64,000 nt of DNA from Clostridia bacterium (GTDB taxonomy: Bacteria; Bacillota; Clostridia; UMGS1810): positions 1-64,000 of the forward strand of contig JAFQBA010000101.1 in NCBI GenBank assembly GCA_017416845.1, given 5' to 3'. Below are positions 7,977-16,139 of this stretch, one piece after another (the stretch's first letter is position 1; every line of letters begins with the position of its first letter). Below the pieces are notes generated by a model that saw only the letters and a list, made by a program, of their open reading frames with translations, did no database searches and had not been told where the DNA came from. A program made the position numbers and the translations under genes.

Positions 7977-8960
7977 TTAATTTGCCATTTCTAATGCGAA
8001 ATAATCACAAATTTGCATATATGTTTCTATAATCGAATTAATAGTTGCCTCAACATCATCTGCAACACTTTCTTCGTTGATAATCTGACCTCCGAGAAGT
8101 GTCGTATCTGTTACAAGCTTATCAATGAGAGATGCAATGTCAGGATGTGCTTCCTTGACAACCGAAAGCTTAAGAGGACTGAGATCATAGTTAAGAGATT
8201 TATCAAAGTAGATGCCGTCTACAACCGAAAATCCTTGACCGGCAAGTTCAGACACACTTACACCCCAGGCTGCGGACTCATTAAAGATATTCAAAATAGT
8301 TTTAGACATACCGCTGAAATCCTCACCGAAAAAGGCGGCAACTCTTGTGATGAAGCATGCTTCCAGATATGCTTTATCAGCACGGTATTTAAACGATGCC
8401 ACCTGATAAGCAGAATCATAATCCGCTTCAACATTCATAATCTCATCAACGGTTTTTATTTCCTTAGCATCTGAAATCTTAAACTTTGCTTTTTCGCCGA
8501 TAAAATCGAGAGTAACACTGCCTTTATCTCCAAAATCGTTGGGATTAACCCTGAAATGAACAAAAAGTCTATCTGCTTTGTCACTTCCGGGAATGGTTTT
8601 CTGCTCATTTACCGCATACTGATATCCCATATATCTTTCTATGGGGTCAAAAAGATATTCATCAAATGTTTCGGAATTATGATAATATGTTGACTTTTTG
8701 TTTTCTGTTGCTTCATAGCTGTTATTTTCAAAAGCAAGCGTTACCTCGCCAGTTTCTTTTGCAAGCTCAAAATTTTTACCGTTGCTGTTATAATCAAACA
8801 CAACATAGCAATCGGTCATTCCATCTTCCGATGCTTCTGCATTAGTATAAAAAACACCCTTGATATCAAGCTTTGAAGCGGTCTTCTTGCTTTCTCCGCT
8901 GCATGCTGAAAGCGAGAATACCAAAATTACCGAAAGAATAATGCTGACAATCTTTCTCAT
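7977..8960 (-). CDS. Lipoprotein of unknown function in the Ubl operon
   Basis: The 327-residue protein has a lipoprotein signal (LVFSLSACSGE, lipidated Cys at 20). The first half is likely a beta-rich domain (residues 30-170) and the second half is helical, with a long stretch ending IIETYMQICDYFALEMAN. I do not recognise the family. It lies between the E2 fusion and the protease, with a clear GGAGGAA site, and should sit on the outer face of the membrane. With the protease and the LysM of the last gene, it gives the operon an extracellular arm. Confidence 0.75.
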   Translation of the reverse strand: MRKIVSIILSVILVFSLSACSGESKKTASKLDIKGVFYTNAEASEDGMTDCYVVFDYNSNGKNFELAKETGEVTLAFENNSYEATENKKSTYYHNSETFDEYLFDPIERYMGYQYAVNEQKTIPGSDKADRLFVHFRVNPNDFGDKGSVTLDFIGEKAKFKISDAKEIKTVDEIMNVEADYDSAYQVASFKYRADKAYLEACFITRVAAFFGEDFSGMSKTILNIFNESAAWGVSVSELAGQGFSVVDGIYFDKSLNYDLSPLKLSVVKEAHPDIASLIDKLVTDTTLLGGQIINEESVADDVEATINSIIETYMQICDYFALEMAN

Positions 8961-8983
8961 AGTTAAAATTCCTCCGCATATTA

Positions 8984-10909
8984 TTATTTAGTATTGAAGA
9001 TAAGCACCGAGTTACCGATTGAAATGGCATCTCCGGCTCTGAGAACATGTCTGTTTATACGCATACCGTTTACAACAGTACCCATGGGAGAGCCTTTGTC
9101 AACAAGAACATATTTACTGCCCTCCTGAACAATGTCACAATGGTTGGGGGCAACAAGCTTATCTTTAAAGAGTACAACCATGTTTTTGCCACTGTTACCA
9201 ATGCTTGTAACACCTTTAAACACAAGATATTCCTTGCCCTCAAACTCACCTCTGATAACCTTGAGCCATGCTGATTTGGCAAACTGTTCAAGAAGTCCGA
9301 CACCTACACCAATCAAAAGACCCATAATTACAATTGCAATACCTCTTGCAACGATATCATGAGGAACAAGCTCGAAAATGTAGTTAAACAGGAATCCGCC
9401 TACAAATGCACCTATTACACCACCAAGTGTACAAAAGGCAATTCGGTTTGCATCGGGTTTGATAAGTCCGACAGACAAACCAACTCCGACACCCATTATA
9501 GCCCATCCCAAAGCTCTGACCAGAGCTTTGACTATGTCGGACGAATCCTCACTCAAAAGGGAAGCATACATCCACTGTGCACAGTAACCGCTTATTGTAC
9601 CGATCAGTATGGATATACCTGCTCCTATGAGAGCATATATTACGGCTTTTTCAAAAGAACCATAATAGATACCCTCACCAAGTCCGAGGAAAAGACCTAT
9701 AAACAGTGCAATAAGACCGGACCACAATCCCGTGCTTATCCTCTGGATATTATCCATTGTAGCCTTTATATCATCTTCATCTCCGTCAAACTCATCTTCA
9801 TATGCATAGTAAAAAGCCTGAGAAGCCTTATCATTGTATGTGCTGTACTCGTCCATCTTATCTGCATATTTATCATAGTTTTGAGACAACCATGTCTGAA
9901 GAACATACTGATCATCCGAGTCAAGACCATTCTCTTCACAATAGTCCATAAAATCATCATTAACCTCTTCTATGGCATCATTGGATTTTTCATTATACTC
10001 ATAGAAGTCACTGAGATTTGAATATCCCAGAATGTCAGCCACTGTAGCTTCACTTGTAATTCCATCAAATACTTCTGAAAAGCCAAAACCGACAAATGCA
10101 CCGATAAGTGCCCAAAGCAATCCCTTAATGAGAATGGTTTTAAAATTAACCTTGCCTCCCTTTGCGCTGGCACCGTAACGGCTGGTTTGCATTCTTTCGG
10201 CTGTTGGAACAAACTCAATACCAACCAGCTCTTCTGCAGTTATTTCAAAGTCATTGTCAGAATCGGGATTAAATACCTGGGTTCCTTTGGACTGAAAATC
10301 CTGAAAGCTGTCAAATGATGGTGATTCATTTGACATGGAACCTGAAACATCTCCGGGATATTCAAGACCTGAGCCAAATGAAGCATCTTCCGTTGACTCG
10401 TCAAAAACATCAATGTCCACATCGCCTGCTGTGCTTCCGTCAAGCTCTTCTCCTGTCCACAAATCAATATTGCCCACAGGGAAAAGATGCTTATTGGCAA
10501 TTGCCCATTCGGCGGCATCAGCTGAAAGCGGACTGAAAGAGTTCCATGATTTGTACTGAATCATATCACCGATATTTACGATAATGTCCGACAAAGACTC
10601 ACCTGCGCCCCAGATATCGCCTATGCATATCTGTCCGTCCCTGAAATTGGGATGCCATATTGGGGTGGCTATGGTGCAGATGGGCTTATATCTCGGATAC
10701 TCAGCATGGAGTGTTATTATTACAATGTGTTTTGAGATGGTTTCAATTCTTCCGTCTTCTAAAAGATTGATACCGTTTATATAGTATGTAACTCTGTATT
10801 TTTCTGCTGGTGCCTCACCTATGGGTTCAACAGCGATATTTTTATGATTGGAAAAATTCTTTTGTATCTGCTCATAGTCAGAGGCAATTCTCCTCATTCG
10901 TGCATTCAT
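8984..10909 (-). CDS. E2-like (UBC) protein fused to six membrane helices and a C-terminal FHA domain
   Basis: The 641-residue protein begins with a UBC fold (about 1-150). It keeps the E2 hallmarks YPRYKP, the HPN motif (86-88) and, seven residues on, Cys95 (GQICIG) as the likely thioester cysteine. A disordered acidic linker follows. Six membrane helices are seen at about 258-280, 393-413, 422-443, 463-483, 489-511 and 522-543, with an acidic segment (290-390) between the first two. An FHA domain fills 555-641 (TSIGNSG, APNHC, GTVVNGMRI). The even helix count places both the E2 and FHA ends in the cytosol. The ATG overlaps the E1 stop (ATGA), which implies tight coupling. FHA domains bind phosphothreonine, so a kinase may control conjugation. 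Confidence 0.88.
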   Translation of the reverse strand: MNARMRRIASDYEQIQKNFSNHKNIAVEPIGEAPAEKYRVTYYINGINLLEDGRIETISKHIVIITLHAEYPRYKPICTIATPIWHPNFRDGQICIGDIWGAGESLSDIIVNIGDMIQYKSWNSFSPLSADAAEWAIANKHLFPVGNIDLWTGEELDGSTAGDVDIDVFDESTEDASFGSGLEYPGDVSGSMSNESPSFDSFQDFQSKGTQVFNPDSDNDFEITAEELVGIEFVPTAERMQTSRYGASAKGGKVNFKTILIKGLLWALIGAFVGFGFSEVFDGITSEATVADILGYSNLSDFYEYNEKSNDAIEEVNDDFMDYCEENGLDSDDQYVLQTWLSQNYDKYADKMDEYSTYNDKASQAFYYAYEDEFDGDEDDIKATMDNIQRISTGLWSGLIALFIGLFLGLGEGIYYGSFEKAVIYALIGAGISILIGTISGYCAQWMYASLLSEDSSDIVKALVRALGWAIMGVGVGLSVGLIKPDANRIAFCTLGGVIGAFVGGFLFNYIFELVPHDIVARGIAIVIMGLLIGVGVGLLEQFAKSAWLKVIRGEFEGKEYLVFKGVTSIGNSGKNMVVLFKDKLVAPNHCDIVQEGSKYVLVDKGSPMGTVVNGMRINRHVLRAGDAISIGNSVLIFNTK

Positions 10910-12093
10910 TCAAACAGGCCTCCTAACACCTCGGTTTTATCTTTTGATAATTCATAATACTTATACTTCATACCGCACCTTACCGCAATAATGTGGTAAA
11001 GAGGTATGCCGATATCGAAAAGCTTTTTATCAAGGAAATCCTCTTGTCCGCAAATTGTGTGAACCGTTTCAAAACGCATGGTTCTGCCGCATTTTTCACA
11101 CACAATATCCTTCCCTCTGAGTCTGTTTACGGTATTGAATATGTCTTTTTGACATCCGCATTCGCAGGTTGCCGTTGTGGCAATATCGCGGTCAAATTCT
11201 ATTATTGCACCGTCTCCCATATCATCGTATGCCTGTTTCAGAACATCTCTGAGAGTTGTTTCTCTTGCTGACCAGTCCATTTCGCAAATGTCTTCATACA
11301 AATCATGACTCATGCAGTCATCCTTAAGTTGATACTGAACAACAAAAGAATCATGAGTAAGACCGTTGAACACATATCCTTTTCCGGCAAGGGTGGGAAG
11401 ATTCCGGTCATTGTGAAGAAGTTTGAGCATTTCCTGAACCTGTACACCGGCAATGATTGATGACGAGGTTGGGGTTGTGGGCGTTTTTCCTTCAAGCATT
11501 TCGTCATGAGTAAGCAAAGCACAGGACTTACGCTTGTTTATTAATTTCCAGTCAGTTTCTGTCATTGTGCATTCATAACAAGGACCGGGCGGAACAAACA
11601 CTCTGGCAAATCCGTTTAAAACTTCAATCGCACCGTCTATCCACGGTTTATTAACCTTGTAGCATGCCTGATTGATTGCAAGACGGGCTTCACGATTATC
11701 AAGACCGCCAAGAACAATATCCATGTTGCGAAATACTCCAAGACCAATATCTGTGACAATATTGCTGCATAGGCATATCGCCTTAACATCGGGATTAATA
11801 TCCATTGCGGCTTCAGCCGCTGCCTGTGATTTGAATTTACCGACATCTTCCATGCGATACAGCACAGAACGCGTAAGATTGGTCTGTTCGATTTTATCCA
11901 TATCGACAATGACAATTTTCCCGACACCCAATAGTGCAAGGTTTTTAATAAGCTCGTTGCCTATTGCCCCTGCGCCCACCACCATTACGGTAGAATTGTG
12001 CAAAAGCTCCTGATTCCACCATGGAATAAGCTCAAGACGTGAATATCGGGTTTCTTCAAAATCCGACTTGTTGAGTTCTATATCAGTTGACAT
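10906..12093 (-). CDS. E1/ThiF-like Ubl-activating enzyme with C-terminal zinc ribbon
   Basis: The 395-residue protein has a ThiF/E1 adenylation domain with VGAGAIGNE (40-45), Asp64 after the second strand, Arg75 (NLTRSVLY), Lys88 and Asp131 (LDN). Cys172-x2-Cys175 looks like the first half of the structural zinc site. Cys191 (RKSCALL) is the likely transthiolation cysteine, followed by a TPTTPTSSSIIAG helix start. The C-terminal part has further cysteines at 310, 312, 314, 332 and 335 in a zinc-ribbon arrangement. It should adenylate the Ubl encoded just upstream and pass it to the E2 downstream. No clear ubiquitin-fold (UFD) domain is visible. AAAGGAG precedes the ATG. Confidence 0.92.
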   Translation of the reverse strand: MSTDIELNKSDFEETRYSRLELIPWWNQELLHNSTVMVVGAGAIGNELIKNLALLGVGKIVIVDMDKIEQTNLTRSVLYRMEDVGKFKSQAAAEAAMDINPDVKAICLCSNIVTDIGLGVFRNMDIVLGGLDNREARLAINQACYKVNKPWIDGAIEVLNGFARVFVPPGPCYECTMTETDWKLINKRKSCALLTHDEMLEGKTPTTPTSSSIIAGVQVQEMLKLLHNDRNLPTLAGKGYVFNGLTHDSFVVQYQLKDDCMSHDLYEDICEMDWSARETTLRDVLKQAYDDMGDGAIIEFDRDIATTATCECGCQKDIFNTVNRLRGKDIVCEKCGRTMRFETVHTICGQEDFLDKKLFDIGIPLYHIIAVRCGMKYKYYELSKDKTEVLGGLFE

Positions 12094-12120
12094 ATGCTTC
12101 TCCTTTATTACATTTTAAAA

Positions 12121-12402
12121 TCACACACTGCCGTTTCCTGCTGTGATTTCAGGCTGAAGTCTGAGGACATCTCCGTCTCTGATCTGAGCATCAGCTAAAG
12201 TCTGGGTTTCAAGAAGCTGTCTGCCGCTTACTTTGTGTATAAACTTATAACTTATGGGGTTACCGTCGGGTCCCACTGATGGCAACTTGATTTTTTCAAC
12301 AAGCTTAATCATGATAATTCCGATTTTAACATCATCGGGAAGACCGACCTTCTGTTCTTTGTTTCCTGTTGCATCTACAATTACTACACTTACTTTTCCC
12401 AT
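12121..12402 (-). CDS. Ubiquitin-like protein (YukD-type fold), conjugation candidate
   Basis: The 93-residue protein follows the beta-grasp pattern of YukD/ubiquitin: VSVVIVDATG, a helix DDVKIGIIMIKLVEKI, the strand YKFIHKVSGRQL and the last strand DGDVLRLQPEI. It ends ITAGNGSV, with glycines at 89 and 91 but no terminal Gly-Gly. Its adjacent E1 and E2 genes suggest it is the activated modifier. Trimming of two or four residues, perhaps by a JAB enzyme, would expose a terminal Gly. The second Ubl of this window (29832-30080) ends flush at its last strand, so only this one has a tail. Confidence 0.85.
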   Translation of the reverse strand: MGKVSVVIVDATGNKEQKVGLPDDVKIGIIMIKLVEKIKLPSVGPDGNPISYKFIHKVSGRQLLETQTLADAQIRDGDVLRLQPEITAGNGSV

Positions 12403-12444
12403 TATTGATTACTCCTTTTTATTTATACTGAAATTTTTTATAAA

Positions 12445-13278
12445 TTATTTCTTTTCATACATTACTTCAAGTCCCGAATCGGGATGATATGTCCAGCTTA
12501 CTCTGAAGTTTTCATTTTCATCACTTACTCTTCCGTCAAGAGAACGTGTCTGGAGCATTTTCTGATATACAGATTCACTGAAGCCAAGCTTTTCGTTGAT
12601 TTCGGGGACTGCGGAAACAGCCTCAGAATCATAATAATCTTCCTGGTCATAGGGATTTGTGTCTATTGACATATAGCTTCCGTCGGAAGCAATGTCACAA
12701 TAGGATTCGCCTGAAAGGTAGCTGAACTCATCACTAAAGCTGAATCTCTTCTCTCTGCTGCCGGAAGAGCCTGAAAGTGCAACAATAATTATAACTACGG
12801 CAATTACAGCCACAATACCGATAATAATAAACAAAGCGGTATTATTCTTTTTGGGTGCCGCAACAGAGGCATTATATGTATTAATTGCAGGATTCACACC
12901 GGGAGTTGTGCCATAGCCACCGGGAGCATTATTACGATAGCCACAGGCTGAGCAGAAAGACTGGCCTGCAGGCATTTTGGTTCCGCACATGGGGCATAGC
13001 GACTTGAGTGTTGCACCGCACTCGGGGCAATATGCAAGATCACCGTTAATCAGAGCCTGACAATTGGGACATCTGTTCTCCGGCATGGGTGCAAATGACG
13101 GTGCGGGCTCATTGAACGGAGCAGAAGTGACAGGAGCTGTGGGACGAATCCTCGGTGCAGGATTGTCGGCAGTAGGCTCCGGAAAATCCTGAGCAGGACG
13201 TGCTACGTTGGGAGTATAGCTTACAGGCTCAAAGCCTCTGTTTCCCCCACCGTACATGTTATTGTTTTCAGTGTTCAT
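12445..13278 (-). CDS. Double zinc-ribbon membrane protein
   Basis: The 277-residue protein has a Pro/Ala-rich N terminus and then two zinc ribbons (Cys70, 73, 84, 87 and Cys95, 98, 109, 112). A membrane helix (about 147-168) follows, with an extracellular Ser/Tyr/Asp-rich part of about 100 residues. The zinc ribbons should face the cytosol. Such proteins are often adaptors, and being directly upstream of the Ubl gene suggests it may help recruit or be modified by the Ubl machinery. AAAGGATG is the ribosome binding site. The family of the outer domain was not recognised. Confidence 0.75.
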   Translation of the reverse strand: MNTENNNMYGGGNRGFEPVSYTPNVARPAQDFPEPTADNPAPRIRPTAPVTSAPFNEPAPSFAPMPENRCPNCQALINGDLAYCPECGATLKSLCPMCGTKMPAGQSFCSACGYRNNAPGGYGTTPGVNPAINTYNASVAAPKKNNTALFIIIGIVAVIAVVIIIVALSGSSGSREKRFSFSDEFSYLSGESYCDIASDGSYMSIDTNPYDQEDYYDSEAVSAVPEINEKLGFSESVYQKMLQTRSLDGRVSDENENFRVSWTYHPDSGLEVMYEKK

Positions 13279-13315
13279 AGGTTACATCCTTTCTTATTCC
13301 GCAGTGCGGTTTAGT

Positions 13316-14257
13316 TTATTCTTGATATTCTATTTTAACATTGTTTATAACCATTTCCAAATCGGTTACCTTGCTGTACATATTGGCAATTGCATGGGTA
13401 TTGTTCCCGTTTTGCGAAACAATAATATTGTTATAAAGCTCCCGATACGCAGTATGTATCTCTCCAATCATTTCTTTAATCTTTCTTGCATTCTCATCAT
13501 CCGGAACAGTGTTGTTGATTTCCTGATAATAGTTGTCAAGAGCATCATAAGCAGCATTGATGTTGTAAATCTGAGTTGAAAATGAATTTTCGACATATCT
13601 TATCAATGCATCCCGTGTGGAATAGTAATAATAGTTGTAATAATAATTTGAACTTCCGTTGGTGTTATTAATGATGTTCCAGGCTCCGTCAAGCTGAGAC
13701 AAATCAGTGAAAATCTCGTTCAGCCTATTGCAATATTCCTGCGCCAACATGGCATAATCGTAAACAGCCTTTTTCTGACGGGCGATCTCCTCCTGCCTTT
13801 GAATTTCCTTTTGCTGATAATAGTAATTAACTCCGAGAATTCCGCCGGCGACAAGCATTGCACCAAGAACAACTCCGACAATTACTTTTATTACCGACTT
13901 TTTTTGCTTCTTGTTTTCGAGAGCGGAGTTATACGCATCGATTTTGTCGTTGATATTATCATGAATGATTTTTGTACCGCACTTGGGACAAAACGACAAA
14001 TCACCTTCAAGCAAGAGCCCGCACCCCGGGCAAGGTGTTATATGCACCTGACAATCTTCAGCCACATTCTCACTTACGGGTGAAACATCTTCGGGTGAAA
14101 CATCTTCGGGTGAAACATCTTCAGGCGAAGCCTCTTCCGGCAAAGTTTCTTCCGGCAAAGTTTCTTCCGGCAAAGTTTCTTCCGGCAAAGTTTCTTCCGG
14201 CAAAGCCTCTTCGTGCGAAACATCTTCGGGCATTTGCGCCAACTTTTCTTCACTCAT
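13316..14257 (-). CDS. Zinc-ribbon membrane protein with acidic repeat N terminus
   Basis: The 313-residue protein starts with tandem five-residue acidic repeats (PEETL and PEDVS, about residues 20-60). A single zinc ribbon follows (Cys76, 79, 90, 93), then a membrane helix (121-143) and an extracellular helical domain of about 170 residues with a Tyr/Asn-rich patch. The plan (zinc ribbon inside, one helix, outer domain) matches the next gene. GGGGGAT precedes the ATG and directly follows the stop of the 47-residue gene. The function is unknown. Confidence 0.75.
   Translation of the reverse strand: MSEEKLAQMPEDVSHEEALPEETLPEETLPEETLPEETLPEEASPEDVSPEDVSPEDVSPVSENVAEDCQVHITPCPGCGLLLEGDLSFCPKCGTKIIHDNINDKIDAYNSALENKKQKKSVIKVIVGVVLGAMLVAGGILGVNYYYQQKEIQRQEEIARQKKAVYDYAMLAQEYCNRLNEIFTDLSQLDGAWNIINNTNGSSNYYYNYYYYSTRDALIRYVENSFSTQIYNINAAYDALDNYYQEINNTVPDDENARKIKEMIGEIHTAYRELYNNIIVSQNGNNTHAIANMYSKVTDLEMVINNVKIEYQE
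14085..14220 (-). repeat. 15-base coding tandem repeats
   Basis: About three copies of GGGTGAAACATCTTC (PEDVS) and about five of TTCCGGCAAAGTTTC (PEETL) lie in tandem, in frame with the zinc-ribbon gene. The near-identity of units suggests recent expansion by slippage. Confidence 0.9.
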
Positions 14258-14269
14258 GTAAAATCCCCC

Positions 14270-14413
14270 TTATCCATTGTTATTATTGCTATGGCATACA
14301 TACATCACACGAGTCATATTGTCCGCTACTTTTCTCAGGGTTTTGTAATCAAGTGATGAAACAGAATGTTTCTTTAAAAATCGATTTACTGTTCTCTTTA
14401 TGCAGCTATTCAT
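14270..14413 (-). CDS. 47-residue small protein in the Ubl operon
   Basis: The ATG (14411-14413) overlaps the TGA of the XRE regulator gene (ATGA), with an AAAAGGAA site ten bases upstream. The frame ends TAA at 14270-14272, and the next gene's GGGGGAT site follows at once. The product starts MNSCIKRTVNRFLKKHSVSS and is basic (Lys/Arg-rich) with two cysteines and a four-Asn end. The tight fit between two genes is the main evidence. No homologue is known to me; it could be a regulator partner or a leader peptide. Confidence 0.55.
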   Translation of the reverse strand: MNSCIKRTVNRFLKKHSVSSLDYKTLRKVADNMTRVMYVCHSNNNNG

Positions 14414-14961
14414 TTCGTGCTGTTCCTTTTAATATTCTTTAGTGCTCGTGCTGTATCATTGCTGTCCTGTGACAATTTCCCGCCGGAAAAATCCATACCC
14501 TCAAAAAGCTTTATTACAGCCTCTCCGGAGAGCTTGGTGCATCGGGAATATTCTAACATAACAAGAGTTTTGATGGTTGCTTTAGCCTGGTCATCAAGTG
14601 CATCAATAATATTTTTTGTACCCGGATTAAACATGCTTTCAAGCTCTATGCCGGAGGATATTTTTTCGTTGCTGAAGCAATTTGTCACATCCTTAGGGAA
14701 TGCAGTTATTGATCTTATCATATCGCGTGTTTTTTTGTTGTAATCAAAGAAAAATACCAAAGAAAGATATATGCTCCACGACATAGTACGGCTTTTTCTT
14801 TCTATAGCTCCATATGTTTGCCTTGAAACACCTATGATAAATGCAATTTCCTCCTGTGATACCTCTGCTTTTGCTCTCAGAAGAGGAAGCTCTTCAACAA
14901 GCCTTTCTATGTATTGTTTTCTTTTATTTTCAGTAAACAAAAAAACAGAATCATCCACCAT
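14410..14961 (-). CDS. XRE-family transcriptional regulator of the Ubl operon
   Basis: The 183-residue protein has an N-terminal Cro/C1-type helix-turn-helix (about 25-75: RAKAEVSQEEIAFIIGVSRQT followed by YGAIER). A helical C-terminal part of about 100 residues, probably for dimerisation or sensing, follows. It is the first gene of the unit that runs to 3962. The promoter upstream carries two phased inverted repeats (15011-15059), which suggests autoregulation of the whole operon. The AAGGAG site supports the ATG. What signal it senses is unknown. Confidence 0.85.
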   Translation of the reverse strand: MVDDSVFLFTENKRKQYIERLVEELPLLRAKAEVSQEEIAFIIGVSRQTYGAIERKSRTMSWSIYLSLVFFFDYNKKTRDMIRSITAFPKDVTNCFSNEKISSGIELESMFNPGTKNIIDALDDQAKATIKTLVMLEYSRCTKLSGEAVIKLFEGMDFSGGKLSQDSNDTARALKNIKRNSTK

Positions 14962-14998
14962 ATTTTACGCTCCTTAAGCACACACATATATATTTTAT

Positions 14999-15059
14999 AT
15001 TTTAACATAATGACAACATATTTGTCAATATGTTTGAAGATTTTTGTCGATTGGACAAA
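14999..15059 (-). promoter_or_regulatory. Promoter of the Ubl operon with two phased inverted repeats
   Basis: The minus strand has TTGACA (15023-15028), an 18-base spacer and TAAAAT (14999-15004). TGACAA-N5-TTGTCA (15011-15027) overlaps the -35, and TTTGTC-N5-GACAAA (15043-15059) lies upstream. The half-sites GACAA/TTGTC start at 15012, 15022, 15044 and 15054, so their spacings (10, 22 and 10) put them on one DNA face. The XRE protein encoded next is the obvious candidate to bind. Confidence 0.7.
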
Positions 15060-15121
15060 CAAGATAAGCTTTACCTTCCCAAAAATTTCATACGCAATAT
15101 AACAAAGGTTTTCTATACAGC

Positions 15122-15167
15122 AAAAAAAACAGGAATGTAAAACCCCTAAAGGTTTACACTCCTGTTT
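15122..15167 (-). terminator. Terminator between the T7SS region and the Ubl operon
   Basis: On the minus strand AACAGGAGTGTAAACC pairs with GGTTTTACATTCCTGTT around a short loop, followed by eight T residues. It ends the transcript of the gene at 15183-16118 and separates it from the XRE promoter. Confidence 0.88.
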
Positions 15168-15182
15168 AGCTGAAATCCGGAA

Positions 15183-16118
15183 TCAATAACCCAATCTGTC
15201 TACAAGCTTTTTCAATTTATCTTTACGTCTCGCGTTTTCCGATTGATCTTTATGTCTCACGGAAGTATCGCATATTATCATTGTGTCATCAATGTATGAA
15301 ATTATCACAAAAATTCCATCGGAAAGACGCATTTCGACCCGTGCATAGTTTGTTCCGCTGACCCTCGATGTAATCTTTGAATAATTAGAATTGTTACAGT
15401 ATTCCACTCTCTCTTCAAAATACTCTTTGCACTGCTTTTCAGTCTTCCAATCAATAAACCGAACATTCGTATAATCATCATTGTATGCATAGTAATCGCA
15501 ATCCCGTGAATCATCATTATATTCGTAATAATCCTCTATTACCATTCCTTCACTTTCCATTTCTTTGATAAATTCATCAGATGATAAAGCGTCCTTCTCG
15601 GTGAAAATTCCGGTGAAAAACAGAAAAGCCAAAATTGCAGCTGTCAGAACAAGGGCTAAAATTCCGCCAATGATAAATGTTTTTGCAAGACTTCCCATTT
15701 TCTTTTTATATCCGCATCTCATAAGATATTCTCTGACAGGACGTTTATAATCCTCCGAATTGAAACGCACATCAACCACACCATTGACATTGTTATTTCT
15801 GTCCTGTCCGATCCCCACGGTTCTGTTAAAGGTTATTGTGTGCCCCTTGGTATAGCTGTAGTGCTTGTTTATTCCTTTGGCATTAAGCGAGGTTGACGAT
15901 TCTCTTTTTTCATCGATTTCCGACCATTTGTTACCGTTGTGAAGTCTGACAATATATTTGAAATTTCTGATTTCATCAGTTACCGAACCGGGAGCAAAAA
16001 ATGTGGCATCCATCCATTTGACTTCGGTTATTATGGTATCATTCTCCACAGAAACAGTATAGTTTTTATCAGCACCATTGAGCATGAGAGCTCCGTTTAA
16101 CACGTCATTTCTTGTCAT
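15183..16118 (-). CDS. Membrane protein of unknown function at the end of the T7SS region
   Basis: The 311-residue protein has a beta-rich cytosolic N-terminal domain (about 1-140), a membrane helix (about 145-168) and an extracellular domain of about 140 residues rich in Asp and Tyr. No family was recognised. It follows the SLH gene by 67 bases, with a weak hairpin (16140-16180) between. A strong terminator lies just past its stop. The AAAAGGAG site supports the ATG. Confidence 0.7.
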   Translation of the reverse strand: MTRNDVLNGALMLNGADKNYTVSVENDTIITEVKWMDATFFAPGSVTDEIRNFKYIVRLHNGNKWSEIDEKRESSTSLNAKGINKHYSYTKGHTITFNRTVGIGQDRNNNVNGVVDVRFNSEDYKRPVREYLMRCGYKKKMGSLAKTFIIGGILALVLTAAILAFLFFTGIFTEKDALSSDEFIKEMESEGMVIEDYYEYNDDSRDCDYYAYNDDYTNVRFIDWKTEKQCKEYFEERVEYCNNSNYSKITSRVSGTNYARVEMRLSDGIFVIISYIDDTMIICDTSVRHKDQSENARRKDKLKKLVDRLGY

Positions 16119-16139
16119 ATTTCTTCTCCTTTTAATTCA

